The position numbers and the translations under genes are program-made. The notes below the pieces were generated by a model that saw nothing but the letters and a program-made list of their open reading frames with translations, was not told the DNA's origin and made no database searches. Positions 25,792 to 34,563 of a DNA stretch of 64,000 nt are shown here, piece by piece; the first letter of the stretch is position 1, and every line of letters begins with the position of its first letter. The stretch lies in the NCBI RefSeq assembly GCF_024298905.1, contig NZ_CP101154.1:1302001-1366000 (forward strand). The letters are read 5' to 3'. The DNA is from Natronomonas marina (lineage in GTDB: Archaea; Halobacteriota; Halobacteria; Halobacteriales; Haloarculaceae).

Positions 25792-27186
25792 CTACCGCTC
25801 CCGGTAGGCGGCCTCGGCGCGGGCGATGATTTCCCGGACCGGCGCCCCCGCGTCGTCGGCCACGCGGGCCGCGTCGTCGTACTCGGCGCTGACGTCGTAG
25901 ACCGTCCCGTCGGCGTCGGCCGCGACCTTGACCGTCACCTCGAAACTCTCGCCGCCGACCTCGACGTCGACCGTCTCGAAGCCCCGGTCGGCGATCCAGC
26001 GGTGACCTGCCGCCGCCTCCCGGACGCCGAGCGTCCCGGTCTCCTCGGCCAGTCGTCTCGCGACCCTCTCGGCGTCCTCCGGTTTGACGATCACCTTCAC
26101 GAGGTGGCCGGGCCGGGACTTCTTCATCGTCGTCGGCAGTATCGTGACGTCGAGCGCGCCGACCTCTGTCAGCCGGTCCTGAAGGCCGCCGAGCACCTCC
26201 GGGGCCGCGTCGTCGAGGTTCGTCTCCAGCACGCGGACGTCGTCGCGGACGAGTCCGGCCTCGGTCCGCCCGACGGTCGCCCGGAGCACGTTCGGGTAGT
26301 CCGCGAAGGACTTCGTTCCCGCACCGTAGCCCGACGCCTCGACGTCAATCGGGGGGAGCGAGTCGACGCCCTCCGCGAAGTGCGCCAGTATCGCCGCGCC
26401 GGTCGGCGTCAGCAGTTCCGCCTCCAGCGGGCCGCCTTCCAGTCGCCAGGCTGCGGCCTCGGCGACGTATGTGACCGCGGGCGCCGGCACCGGGTAGGTG
26501 CCGTGGCTCATCGCCACCTCGCCGCCGCCGGCTGCGACGGGCGTCGTCACCACCCGGTCGACGTCGAGGTCCGCGACGAGCAGCGCCGCGCCGACGACGT
26601 CTGCGATGGCGTCGTCGGCGCCGACCTCGTGGAAGGCCGTCTCCTCGAGGGCCGTGCCGTGCACCCGCGCTTCGGCCTCCCCGAGCAACCGGAAGACGGC
26701 CCTCGCGTCGTCCTCGACGCCCGGCGGGAGGTCCATCCCCTCGAGAACCTCGACGACCTCGGCGTAGGTCCGGTGCGGACCGTGTCCTTCGGCGTGGTCG
26801 TGTTCGTGGTGGTGGTGGTCCTCACCGTGGCCCTGACCGTGTTCGTCGCGTTCGTGGTGGTGGTGGTCCTCACCGTGGCCCTGACCGTGTTCGTCGTGTT
26901 CGTGGTGGTGGTGGTCCTCACCGTGGCCCTGACCGTGTTCGTCGTGTTCGTGGTGGTGGTCCTCTCCGTGCTCGTGCTCGTCGGCCGCCTCGCCGTCGTC
27001 GGACAGCAGTACGTCCACGCTCGTCGCGCGGATGCCGTTCTTGGTGACTCGCTCGGTTCGGTACTCGACGTCGAGGGCGTCCTCGACGGGGGCGAGGGCG
27101 TCGCGGTCGGCGCCGGCGGCGAGGAGCGCCCCCAGTATCATGTCGCCGCTTGCGCCGGTTCGACCGTCGAACGCGAGCGTGGTCAT
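25792..27186 (-). CDS. larC: Nickel-pincer cofactor biosynthesis protein LarC with a repeated His-rich loop
   Basis: 464 residues. LarC installs nickel into the pyridinium-based pincer cofactor of lactate racemase and related enzymes, in a CTP-dependent step. The N-terminus [20 protein letters not shown] matches the family. The metal/CTP domain follows ([49 protein letters not shown]). The C-terminal part has [20 protein letters not shown] and [18 protein letters not shown]. Residues about 75-139 are an inserted His/Asp/Glu-rich loop built from 16-residue repeats, likely a nickel store. No larA, larB or larE is in the window. Confidence 0.93.
   Translation of the reverse strand: MTTLAFDGRTGASGDMILGALLAAGADRDALAPVEDALDVEYRTERVTKNGIRATSVDVLLSDDGEAADEHEHGEDHHHEHDEHGQGHGEDHHHHEHDEHGQGHGEDHHHHERDEHGQGHGEDHHHHEHDHAEGHGPHRTYAEVVEVLEGMDLPPGVEDDARAVFRLLGEAEARVHGTALEETAFHEVGADDAIADVVGAALLVADLDVDRVVTTPVAAGGGEVAMSHGTYPVPAPAVTYVAEAAAWRLEGGPLEAELLTPTGAAILAHFAEGVDSLPPIDVEASGYGAGTKSFADYPNVLRATVGRTEAGLVRDDVRVLETNLDDAAPEVLGGLQDRLTEVGALDVTILPTTMKKSRPGHLVKVIVKPEDAERVARRLAEETGTLGVREAAAGHRWIADRGFETVDVEVGGESFEVTVKVAADADGTVYDVSAEYDDAARVADDAGAPVREIIARAEAAYRER
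26803..26960. repeat. 48-bp tandem repeats encoding the LarC His-rich loop
   Basis: Three units (26803-26850, 26851-26898, 26899-26946) are identical except for one base that changes His to Arg, followed by a partial fourth unit. Each encodes 16 residues with seven or so His plus Asp/Glu and Gly. Near-identity at DNA level indicates recent expansion by slippage or unequal exchange. Confidence 0.9.
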
Positions 27187-27353
27187 ACCTCCGAGTCGGG
27201 GGTCCGGCGCGAAAAAGCGTGCGGTGCGGTTCGGTTGGCGGGTACGGCCGCACCGACGGTTGCCTCCCGGCCGGCCGTTCCGTTCTCGAGGCGTCGTCGG
27301 CGTCGCCACGGCAAAAAACATATCTCCGGGCGGACCCGACTCTGTATATCGAA

Positions 27354-29576
27354 ATGAACGAGGTCCAACTCGAGGTTGCGAAGGCGTATCCCAACGACTC
27401 CGGGCGTGGGATCGCGCGTCTCGACCCCGACACGCTGCTGCACCTGAAACTGTCGCCTGGCGACATCATCGAAATCGAGGGCGCCGACACCACCGCGGCG
27501 AAGGTCTGGCGGGCCGACCGCCAGGACTGGAACACCGACACGGTCCGCATCGACGGGTTCACGCGGCAGAACGCCGACGTGGGCATCGGCGAACGCGTCG
27601 AAATCCGGAAGGCCGAGGCGACGAAGGCCGACAAACTCGTGCTGGCGCCGCCGGAGGAGGCCTCCGTCCAGTTCGGCTCGGACGCCGCCGGCATGGTCAA
27701 ACGGCAGATACTCAAGCGGCCCGTCGTCGAGCGCGACATCGTGCCCGTGATGAGTTCGACCAACCACCCGTTCATGCGGTCGCCGGGGCAGGCCATCCCG
27801 CTCATCGCCGTCGAGACGGACCCCGACGGCGTCTGTCTCATCACCGAGGACACCGAGGTCGAACTCCGCGAGGAACCCATCTCCGGCTTCGAGAAGACCG
27901 GCGGCGGGATCACCTACGAGGACATCGGCGGTCTCGAAAACGAGATCCAGCGCGTCCGGGAGATGGTCGAACTCCCGATGAAGCACCCCCAGATATTCAA
28001 GAAACTCGGCATCGAACCGCCCCAGGGGGTGCTGTTGCACGGTCCGCCCGGCACCGGCAAGACGCTCCTGGCGAAGGCCGTCGCCAACGAGACGTCCGCC
28101 TCGTTCTTCTCGATTGCGGGCCCGGAGATCATCTCGAAGTACTACGGCGAGTCCGAACAGCAACTCCGCGAGATCTTCGAGGACGCGACCGAGGAGTCCC
28201 CCTCTATCATCTTCATCGACGAACTGGACTCCATCGCACCGAAGCGCGAGGACGTCACCGGCGAGGTAGAGCGCCGCGTCGTCGCCCAGTTGCTGACGAT
28301 GATGGACGGCCTCGAATCGCGGGGCCAGGTCATCGTCATCGCGGCGACCAACCGCGTCGACTCGGTCGACCCCGCCCTCCGGCGCCCCGGCCGCTTCGAC
28401 CGCGAGATCGAGATCGGCGTCCCCGACGAGGTGGGCCGCAAGGAGATCCTCCAGATCCACACCCGCGGGATGCCGCTCAGCGACGACGTCACCCTCGACC
28501 GGATGGCCGACGAGACCCACGGCTTCGTCGGCGCCGACATCGAGTCGCTGACCAAGGAGGCCGCGATGAAGGCGCTGCGGCGGTACCTCCCCGAGATCGA
28601 CCTCGACGAGGAGGACATCCCGCCGAGCCTCATCGACCGCATGATAATCAAGCGGAGCGACTTCCGGGGGGCCCTGAACGAGGTCGACCCCTCGGCGATG
28701 CGGGAGGTGCTCGTCGAGTTACCGAAGGTCTCCTGGGACGACGTCGGCGGCCTCAACGAGCCGAAGAACCAGGTCAAGGAGTCCGTCGAGTGGCCGATGA
28801 ACCAGCCCGAGAAGTTCGCCCGGATGGGCATCCAGCCGCCCGCCGGCGTCCTGCTGTACGGCCCGCCCGGCACCGGCAAGACGCTGATGGCCAAGGCCGT
28901 CGCCAACGAGACCAACGCCAACTTCATCTCGGTGCGCGGCCCGCAACTGCTCTCGAAGTGGGTCGGCGAGTCCGAGAAGGCCATCCGCCAGACCTTCCGG
29001 AAGGCCCGCCAGGTCGCGCCGACGGTCATCTTCTTCGACGAACTGGACTCCCTCGCCCCGGGCCGCGGCGGCGAGACCGGCTCGAACGTCTCCGAGCGCG
29101 TCGTCAACCAGCTGCTCACCGAACTCGACGGGCTGGAGGAGATGGACGAGGTGATGGTGATCGGCGCGACGAACCGCCCGGACATGATCGACCCGGCGCT
29201 CATCCGGTCGGGCCGGTTCGACCGGCTGGTGATGATCGGCGAACCCGACGTCGAGGGACGCGAGCGCATCCTCGAGATTCACACCGGGGACACGCCGCTG
29301 TCGCCCGATGTCAGCCTGCGCGAACTGGCCGAGATCACCGACGGCTACGTCGGCTCGGACCTCGAGTCCATCGCCCGCGAGGCCGCAATCGAGGCGCTGC
29401 GAGAGGACGACGACGCCGAGGTGGTCGAGATGCGGCACTTCCGGCAGGCGCTGGACTCCGTCCGGCCGACCATCACCGACGACATCCGCGACTACTACGA
29501 GCAGGTCGAGGACGACTTCCGCGGCGGCGGTGCCGAGGCAAGTCGCCGGCAGGGCGGCCGCATCGGTTTCCAGTAG
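27354..29576 (+). CDS. cdc48: Cdc48/VAT-type AAA+ ATPase
   Basis: 740 residues. A Cdc48 N-terminal double-psi barrel plus second subdomain (about 1-185) is followed by two AAA modules. D1 has GPPGTGKT near 229 and IIFIDELD near 285. D2 has GPPGTGKT near 502 and VIFFDELD near 560. Both carry arginine-finger RRPGRFDRE / RSGRFDRL segments. The protein unfolds substrates as a hexamer and can feed the archaeal proteasome. The start is fixed by [20 protein letters not shown]. An A-rich TATA-like stretch lies at 27312-27324. Divergent from larC. Confidence 0.95.
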   Translation: MNEVQLEVAKAYPNDSGRGIARLDPDTLLHLKLSPGDIIEIEGADTTAAKVWRADRQDWNTDTVRIDGFTRQNADVGIGERVEIRKAEATKADKLVLAPPEEASVQFGSDAAGMVKRQILKRPVVERDIVPVMSSTNHPFMRSPGQAIPLIAVETDPDGVCLITEDTEVELREEPISGFEKTGGGITYEDIGGLENEIQRVREMVELPMKHPQIFKKLGIEPPQGVLLHGPPGTGKTLLAKAVANETSASFFSIAGPEIISKYYGESEQQLREIFEDATEESPSIIFIDELDSIAPKREDVTGEVERRVVAQLLTMMDGLESRGQVIVIAATNRVDSVDPALRRPGRFDREIEIGVPDEVGRKEILQIHTRGMPLSDDVTLDRMADETHGFVGADIESLTKEAAMKALRRYLPEIDLDEEDIPPSLIDRMIIKRSDFRGALNEVDPSAMREVLVELPKVSWDDVGGLNEPKNQVKESVEWPMNQPEKFARMGIQPPAGVLLYGPPGTGKTLMAKAVANETNANFISVRGPQLLSKWVGESEKAIRQTFRKARQVAPTVIFFDELDSLAPGRGGETGSNVSERVVNQLLTELDGLEEMDEVMVIGATNRPDMIDPALIRSGRFDRLVMIGEPDVEGRERILEIHTGDTPLSPDVSLRELAEITDGYVGSDLESIAREAAIEALREDDDAEVVEMRHFRQALDSVRPTITDDIRDYYEQVEDDFRGGGAEASRRQGGRIGFQ

Positions 29577-29610
29577 GCTCCAGCGTTTCCTGCCGGTCGT
29601 TCCGACCGGT

Positions 29611-30135
29611 TCACCGCTCGCCCGAACCGAAGGCCTCCGTGATTCGCTCCCGCGTCGCCGCCTCGGTCCCCGAGTTGTCCACCGCGAGGTGGTCCATCTC
29701 GACGGGTTCGAACCGCTCGCGGAACTGCCTGTGGACCTCGAGGTCGGCGTCGCTGACGCCGTCGCGCTCGGCGATACGGCGCTCGACGACCTGCTCTTCA
29801 CACTCGACGCGGACCAGCCGGAACCCCGCGCCGACGGCCTCGGCGACCTCGCGCGCCTCGATACGCCTGTTTCGGCGCTTGAACGTCCCGTCGAGGACGA
29901 CCGCCTCGCCGTCCGCGAGTCGCTCTCCCGCCCGGGCGAGGAGTTCGTCGTAGACGGCCGCCGTCTCCTCGTCGGTGTAGTCGGGGTCGTCGACCATCTC
30001 CTTGCGGACGACGTCGGTCCGCAGGACGGTGCCGTCCACCCGCTCCGCGATGGTCCTCGAGACGGTCGACTTGCCGGCTCCGGGCAGCCCACAGACCACG
30101 ACGAGGGTCGCGGTCGTCTCCGCTCGATCACCCAT
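29611..30135 (-). CDS. P-loop kinase / AAA-family small-molecule kinase-like protein
   Basis: 174 residues. Walker A is VVVCGLPGAGKSTVSRTIAE (about 11-30). The start of the substrate region, TVLRTDVVRKEMVDD, and GEAVVLDGTFKRRNRRIEA near 82 resemble polynucleotide- or gluconate-kinase-like P-loop proteins. VECEEQVVERRIAERDG is the lid-like region. The substrate is unknown. The ATG at 30135 is preferred over a GTG at 30147. It ends 34 bases after the convergent cdc48 stop. Confidence 0.82.
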   Translation of the reverse strand: MGDRAETTATLVVVCGLPGAGKSTVSRTIAERVDGTVLRTDVVRKEMVDDPDYTDEETAAVYDELLARAGERLADGEAVVLDGTFKRRNRRIEAREVAEAVGAGFRLVRVECEEQVVERRIAERDGVSDADLEVHRQFRERFEPVEMDHLAVDNSGTEAATRERITEAFGSGER

Positions 30136-30261
30136 CCGCGTCACCACCCGGTCGACGGCCGTTCGGGGACATCTACGAGGGTACAGCGCGGTCGGACGGA
30201 TGAACGTTTCCGTCCGCGCGAGGACGCAACCCTTTTTCCACCCGGCCTCCTCGCTGCCCCC

Positions 30262-30384
30262 ATGGACCGGCTCATCGTCGAAGACGAAAAACAGCTGTCG
30301 CCCGTGGTCGTCCTCATGACGCTCGTCCTCCTCGCCGCATTCGCGGCCGGCGTCGCCTACACGGCCGTCGGTCTCGTTCTGTAG
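30262..30384 (+). CDS. 40-residue single-helix membrane microprotein
   Basis: The frame reads MDRLIVEDEKQLSPVV followed by a transmembrane helix (VLMTLVLLAAFAAGVAYTAV) and ends GLVL. An acidic cytoplasmic N-terminus and one helix are all it has. It resembles haloarchaeal short membrane proteins conserved next to cdc48. It may regulate a membrane partner. A pyrimidine-rich run precedes it. I rate it as likely real from its start context, composition and codon pattern. Confidence 0.6.
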   Translation: MDRLIVEDEKQLSPVVVLMTLVLLAAFAAGVAYTAVGLVL

Positions 30385-30405
30385 CCGTCGCGTGACCTCC
30401 AGCAG

Positions 30406-30756
30406 TCACACCTGTCCGGCGATTACGAGGAGGTTCCACGTCGAGACGGCGGCGCCGACGACGGCCAGCGCGGCCGGCACTGCGGCCCGCCCCGGACTCC
30501 GGAGCAGCCGCCAGACGAGATAGAAGCCGACGAAGACGACCAGCTTGACCGCGACCAGGGCGTAGCGACCGTACGTCTCGAGGAAGGGTGCCACGACGGG
30601 GCCGGTTTCGGCGATGCCGCCGGTCGACAGCCCCCACAGCGTCGTGACCGTGTCCCCGACGCCGTACAGCAGGACGGCGAAAATCCACAGCAGGTGCTGG
30701 CGTTCGACGACCGTCTCGACCCCTCCGTTCGTTCCCACTGCGTCGTCTTCGGCCAC
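30406..30756 (-). CDS. Small three- or four-helix membrane protein (DUF5658-like)
   Basis: 116 residues. Helices at about 20-42 (HLLWIFAVLLYGVGDTVTTL), 62-84 and 90-110. The motif GDTVTTLWGL..GGIAETGP resembles the DUF5658 family, in which a D..TT helix precedes an E.NP-like turn. Function is unknown. It follows a 48-residue membrane protein by 15 bases on the same strand, so they are likely an operon. Confidence 0.65.
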   Translation of the reverse strand: MAEDDAVGTNGGVETVVERQHLLWIFAVLLYGVGDTVTTLWGLSTGGIAETGPVVAPFLETYGRYALVAVKLVVFVGFYLVWRLLRSPGRAAVPAALAVVGAAVSTWNLLVIAGQV

Positions 30757-30771
30757 ACACCCGCCAACGTC

Positions 30772-30918
30772 TCAGGGTACAATAACGACGGCGGTCGAGA
30801 GGAGAACCGCCAGGGCCGACGCGAACAACAGGACGAAATCGACTGCCGGAGAGACGTAGGCCGTCGTCTCGGCGTCGGCCGTCTCGCTGTCGACCGGCGT
30901 GGCGTGGTCGGTGGCCAT
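30772..30918 (-). CDS. 48-residue single-helix membrane protein
   Basis: A Thr/Asp/Glu-rich N-terminus (MATDHATPVDSETADAETTA) precedes one hydrophobic helix (VDFVLLFASALAVLLSTAVV). It is 15 bases upstream of the DUF5658-like gene and probably co-transcribed. No motif is seen. It could be a small subunit of a membrane complex with its neighbour; this is inference from gene order only. Confidence 0.55.
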   Translation of the reverse strand: MATDHATPVDSETADAETTAYVSPAVDFVLLFASALAVLLSTAVVIVP

Positions 30919-31060
30919 ACAGACGGTTGTCCGCGTCCTCACCTGTAAGTCCGGGGCGTATCGAGCGGTGAGTCGGGCCGTCCCGCCGCGGGTCGTGACT
31001 GGCCGATCCGGTGACCGCCGGTGGGGTGAGCTACTTACCTCGGGGGTCCGTAGGAGCCCC

Positions 31061-31258
31061 GTGTCCGAGGACCGAGACCTGCGCCGGCCCGACCACGCCA
31101 TCCCGCCGCAGACCGACGCCATCCGCGCCGAACTCCGCTCGGGGCGCCGGGAACTGCTGCACTGTCTGGACTGCGGCCGCCAGCTGGCCGCGCTGCGGCA
31201 CGACGACTCCTGTCTCTTCTGTGGGTCCGGCGCCGTGGCAATCGAGACGTGGCCCTAG
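31061..31258 (+). CDS. Zinc-ribbon protein, 65 residues
   Basis: From a GTG at 31061: a polar helix (DHAIPPQTDAIRAELRSGR), then LLHCLDCGRQLAALRHDDS and CLFCGSGAVAIETWP. CxxC and CxxC knuckles would bind one zinc ion. A TATA-like ctacttacc lies about 28 bases upstream, so the GTG makes a leaderless start. Its TAG shares the palindrome CTAG (31255-31258) with the stop codon of the convergent DUF7521 gene. Related zinc-ribbon microproteins are common in haloarchaea. Confidence 0.75.
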   Translation: MSEDRDLRRPDHAIPPQTDAIRAELRSGRRELLHCLDCGRQLAALRHDDSCLFCGSGAVAIETWP

Positions 31259-31545
31259 CGGTACAGCGAGAGGTAGATCATCACGAAGCCGACGATGAAC
31301 GGCACCGTCTCGGCTATCTGGAGGTAGTACAGCTGCTGGCCGAGGTTCCCGCCGACGGCGACCTGGGTGGTGAGGTTGGTCACCGCGATGCCCATACTGA
31401 CGAAGGCGAAGCCGATGAAGGCGTACTGCAGGCGCTCGCTTTCCCGTTTCGAGTACGCCTGGAAGCTGATGAGCGTCAGCCCGAGCGAGAGTCCGAAGAG
31501 GATGAGCCGCATCAGGATGAGGACCCCCTGCAGGACGTTGACCAT
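31255..31545 (-). CDS. DUF7521-type membrane protein
   Basis: 96 residues with three helices: about 5-28 (LQGVLILMRLILFGLSLGLT), 38-60 (LQYAFIGFAFVSMGIAVTNL) and 72-94. This type of small membrane protein is regularly found beside a winged-helix regulator in haloarchaea, and here the regulator lies 47 bases upstream. The gap contains its own TATA-like element. Function unknown; a membrane-sensing pair is a reasonable guess. Confidence 0.75.
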   Translation of the reverse strand: MVNVLQGVLILMRLILFGLSLGLTLISFQAYSKRESERLQYAFIGFAFVSMGIAVTNLTTQVAVGGNLGQQLYYLQIAETVPFIVGFVMIYLSLYR

Positions 31546-31566
31546 GTGCCGGGAACCCCTGGGGAC

Positions 31567-31575
31567 GTATTAAAA
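31567..31575 (-). promoter_or_regulatory. TATA box of the DUF7521 gene
   Basis: gtattaaaa (reads ttttaatac towards the gene) is 22-30 bases from the start codon at 31545, so this gene can be transcribed independently of the upstream regulator. Confidence 0.6.
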
Positions 31576-31592
31576 GTACGTGGCGGCGACCG

Positions 31593-31943
31593 TCACTCGG
31601 CGCTGAGGTCGTCCCACAGCTGGGTGAACCGGTCCGGGAGGTTCTCCTTGCGGTAGATACGGACGTTGTACTCGTCGTCCTCCAGCCGGATGACCGTGCT
31701 GTCGAACTTGCACTCGTAGATGCTGTAGTGGTTACCGTCCTCGGCGACGGTCGTCCGTTCGGTCACCAGGTCGTGCTCCTCGAGGAGTTCGAGCCGGCGG
31801 TAGATGGTCGGCAACGAGAGGTCACACTCCTCGCTGAGCTCCTTCGCCGAGCGGGGCTCTCGGCTGATCGCGGCCAGCACCGTCCGGGCGTGTCGGTCGC
31901 CGATGGTGTCGAGGATGTCCTCGATGCTCCGGTCTTCGTCCAC
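31593..31943 (-). CDS. ArsR-like winged-helix transcriptional regulator
   Basis: 116 residues. The DNA-binding domain spans about 8-75: DILDTIGDRHARTVLAAISR, then SAKELSEECDLSLPTIYRRL and LLEEHDLVTERTT. The C-terminal strands (HYSIYECKFDSTVIRLEDDE) form a beta extension. It is paired with the DUF7521 gene. A TATA-like ggtacaaaag lies at 31963-31972, 20-29 bases upstream. It probably controls itself and the membrane gene. Confidence 0.88.
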   Translation of the reverse strand: MDEDRSIEDILDTIGDRHARTVLAAISREPRSAKELSEECDLSLPTIYRRLELLEEHDLVTERTTVAEDGNHYSIYECKFDSTVIRLEDDEYNVRIYRKENLPDRFTQLWDDLSAE

Positions 31944-32056
31944 GGGTTGAATGGTGCACCGCGGTACAAAAGGGTTTCCGGCCGTCGGCGGCCGCCGTCA
32001 TTCCCCCATGGCCGGCGATGGCGCGATTCAAGTGGGTGGGGGTGCGAGCCGTGGAC

Positions 32057-32494
32057 ATGTACGACACCGTTCTCCTGCCGACCGACGGCAGCGACGGCGC
32101 CGCGGAGGCCCTCGAACACGCTATCGGCGCCGCCGACGCCTACGGCGCCGCACTGCACGTCGTCTCCGTCGTCGACCACAGGGTCGTCCTCGCGGCCGAT
32201 GCCGACGAGAAGGAGTCCGTCCGCACCGAACTCACCGACGAGGCGACCGAGGCGGTCGAGGAACTGGCCGAGCGGGCGCGTTCGGCCGGCGTCGAGACGA
32301 CGACGGCCACCCCCGAGGGCGTCCCCCACCGCGAGATACTCGCCTACGCCGAGCGGGCCGGCGTCGAGTTGCTCGTGCTCGGGACCCACGGTCGGACCGG
32401 ACGCGAGAAACGACTCAACCTCGGGAGCACGACCGAACGCGTCGTGAAGGCCGCAGACCGGCCGCTGCTCGTCGTCGACATCGGCACCGAGTAG
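32057..32494 (+). CDS. Universal stress protein UspA family
   Basis: 145 residues. The start MYDTVLLPTDGSDGAAEALE is family-typical. The ATP-binding signature is GTHGRTGREKRLNLGSTTER near 118-137. It should bind ATP and dimerise in the cytoplasm. A longer reading from 32018 would only add a non-homologous leader. It is divergent from the winged-helix regulator, with about 110 bases between starts. Confidence 0.93.
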   Translation: MYDTVLLPTDGSDGAAEALEHAIGAADAYGAALHVVSVVDHRVVLAADADEKESVRTELTDEATEAVEELAERARSAGVETTTATPEGVPHREILAYAERAGVELLVLGTHGRTGREKRLNLGSTTERVVKAADRPLLVVDIGTE

Positions 32495-32530
32495 CGGCCA
32501 CTGGCGGGGCGCGTCCCGCGACCGGCGACC

Positions 32531-33241
32531 TCACTCGACGGTGTTCCGAAGCGTGCCGATCCCCTCGTAGCGAATCTCGATTTCGTCGCCGGGTTCGAGC
32601 AGGCCGGGATTCGCGGGGCTACCGAACGAGATGACGTCGCCGGGCGTGAACGTGAACCGTTCCGAAAGGAACGAGATGACCTCCCGCGGCTTGATGAACA
32701 TGTTCTCTGTGTTGTCGTGCTGGCGCCGTTCGCCGTTGATGTGAGTCTCCATCTCCAGTCCGACCGGGTCGACGTCGGTCGCCACGACCGGGCCGAGCGG
32801 ACCCGAGGCGTCGAAGGCCTTCCGCGCGGTACGTCGCTCCTGGTCCAGACAGTCGAGGTCGTTGAGGATGGTGTAGCCGCGCACCACGTCGTCGACCTCC
32901 TCTTCGGTGACGGCCTTGCAGTGGGTGTCGATGACAGCCGCGAGTTCGCCGGCGTAGGTCAGCTCCGAGGAGAACGTCGGGTACGGGATCGGCGTCTCCG
33001 GCGGGTGCAGCGACACCGGCGGCTTGATGAAGAAGTCCGGCTCGTCGGGCACTTCGTAGTCCATCTGGTCGACCTTCTCGCCGAAGTTGCGGCCGACACA
33101 GTAGAACACGGAGGGCTCACAGGGCGGGCGCAGGTCGTACTCCTCCGGCGTGTAGACGCCCTCGTCGGTGCGAACGGTACCGTCGTCCTCGTATTCGCCT
33201 TCGAGGAGGCCATCGGCGGTCTCGATGCGCGCCAGTTTCAT
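32531..33241 (-). CDS. Fumarylacetoacetate hydrolase (FAH) family protein
   Basis: 236 residues. After a 45-residue N-terminal cap comes FYCVGRNFGEKVDQM. The metal-binding residues lie in the early acidic loop and ELTYAGELAAVIDT (E.E type). Later motifs are GYTILNDLDCLDQERRTARKAFD, and SFLSERFTFTPGDVISFGSP with PANPGLLEPGDEIEI. The family includes acylpyruvate hydrolases and 2-hydroxyhepta-2,4-diene-1,7-dioate isomerases in aromatic degradation; no other pathway gene is adjacent, so the substrate is open. Confidence 0.92.
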   Translation of the reverse strand: MKLARIETADGLLEGEYEDDGTVRTDEGVYTPEEYDLRPPCEPSVFYCVGRNFGEKVDQMDYEVPDEPDFFIKPPVSLHPPETPIPYPTFSSELTYAGELAAVIDTHCKAVTEEEVDDVVRGYTILNDLDCLDQERRTARKAFDASGPLGPVVATDVDPVGLEMETHINGERRQHDNTENMFIKPREVISFLSERFTFTPGDVISFGSPANPGLLEPGDEIEIRYEGIGTLRNTVE

Positions 33242-33276
33242 GTCGGGGCCGCCGGCCGCCGCCCCCTTACGTGTTG

Positions 33277-34509
33277 TTATCGGCGTCGTCCGAGCGACTC
33301 GACGGCCTCGACGGCAACGACCGCACCGTCGCCCTCCGTCAGCGGCGCGGCGTCGCCCCGGAGCCGGAACCACCCGCTCGGAACGCCGACCTCGTACTCG
33401 ACGCCGCGAACCGCCCGCCCGGTCGCGTCGGCGACCGCACCGAGGCGCTCGTCTGCCGGCGGGTCGCCGTCGCCCGCGTCCCGGACCGCGACGTCGAACG
33501 TCGATCCCGACAGTCCCAGCAGTCGGTCCGCGGTCGTCTCCAGCAGGTCGGCCGCCCGGTCGCTTGCCCGCACGATTTCCCCCTCGCCGTCGACGACCAG
33601 GACCGGCGACGGCGCGATTCCGAGCAAGCGGTCGGCGAGGCCACGTTCGCGGTGGAACCGCCGTTCGGTTCGCTTGCGCTCGGTGACGTCCTCGGTGTTC
33701 ACGACGAACCCCTCGACGGCAGGGTCGTCGAGTCGGTTGACGCCACTCGATTCGAGGTGGCGCCACTCGCCGTCGGCGTGGCGGAACCGGTACTCGACGG
33801 TCGGCCGGTAGGCGGGATCGGCGAGGCTCCGTCTGAACTCCTCGACGACCCCCTCCCGATCGGCCTCGTGGACGTACGCGAACGCGGACTCCCCCTGCAG
33901 TTCCTCCGGCTTGCGGCCCGTCAGGTTCTCGATGGAGGAACTGAGGAACTCGAAGCGACCGGTCTCGTCGAGCACGACCGTGGCCGCCGGCGAGCGTTCG
34001 ACGAGTGCGCGGAACCGCGCCCGCTCCCGCCGGACGGTGGCCCGTGCTCGCTGGCGGGTCCGCTCGACAGCCTCGGTGTCCCGCCGTGCGTCGACGACGC
34101 TTTCGATGCGGTGTGCGAGGCGGACGAAACGTTCGGGTCCGCCGCGTTTGGCGAGGTAGTCGGTGACGCCCAATGAGATGGCCTCGCTGGCGACGGCCTC
34201 GTCGCCCTTCCCCGTATAGAGGACGAACGGCAGGTCTTCGTCGATTTCCCGCACCCGGCGGAGCAGTTCCAGGCCGTCCACGTCGGGCATGGCGTAGTCG
34301 GCGACGACGCAGTCGACCGCCTCGATGCGGTCGGTGACCACCGACGGCTCCGTCGTCGTCTCGACGGCCAGTCGGTCGCTGGCCTCCTCGAGACCCTCGG
34401 CGGTCAGCTCACACAGCTCCTCGTAGTCGTCGACGTAGATTACGGAGATCGACTCGGCACGCTCGGCGCGCCGTCTCCTCGTTTCGCCCCTCTCACCCGG
34501 CGTTACCAT
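33277..34509 (-). CDS. REC-PAS-PAS signalling protein (first of a tandem pair)
   Basis: 410 residues. A receiver domain (about 20-140) has the phosphoacceptor in CVVADYAMPDVDG and the Lys in YLAKRGGPERF. A linker helix follows, then PAS 1 (about 165-280, ending DVTERKRTERRFHRERG), typical of PAS/PAC repeats, and a second PAS-like domain to the end. There is no histidine kinase or HTH domain, so output is through protein contact. The receiver is almost identical to that of the next gene. A TATA-like ttgtattaaa lies 24-31 bases upstream. Confidence 0.92.
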   Translation of the reverse strand: MVTPGERGETRRRRAERAESISVIYVDDYEELCELTAEGLEEASDRLAVETTTEPSVVTDRIEAVDCVVADYAMPDVDGLELLRRVREIDEDLPFVLYTGKGDEAVASEAISLGVTDYLAKRGGPERFVRLAHRIESVVDARRDTEAVERTRQRARATVRRERARFRALVERSPAATVVLDETGRFEFLSSSIENLTGRKPEELQGESAFAYVHEADREGVVEEFRRSLADPAYRPTVEYRFRHADGEWRHLESSGVNRLDDPAVEGFVVNTEDVTERKRTERRFHRERGLADRLLGIAPSPVLVVDGEGEIVRASDRAADLLETTADRLLGLSGSTFDVAVRDAGDGDPPADERLGAVADATGRAVRGVEYEVGVPSGWFRLRGDAAPLTEGDGAVVAVEAVESLGRRR

Positions 34510-34532
34510 TCGCCGAAAGATGCGGCAAGTTT

Positions 34533-34540
34533 GTATTAAA
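34533..34540 (-). promoter_or_regulatory. TATA box of the downstream REC-PAS-PAS gene
   Basis: gtattaaa on the plus strand reads tttaatac towards the gene and is 24-31 bases from the start codon at 34509, so the two paralogues have separate promoters. Confidence 0.6.
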
Positions 34541-34563
34541 TCCTGTGGCCGTCGTCCCGGTGA

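Noticed and set aside
26803-26960. Tandem repeats considered as a CRISPR array or minisatellite
   Set aside because: Units are contiguous without spacers, keep the larC frame and encode a His-rich loop.
29611-30135. P-loop kinase considered as a zeta-type toxin
   Set aside because: No antitoxin gene is adjacent and the substrate motifs look like a generic small kinase; the neighbour is cdc48.
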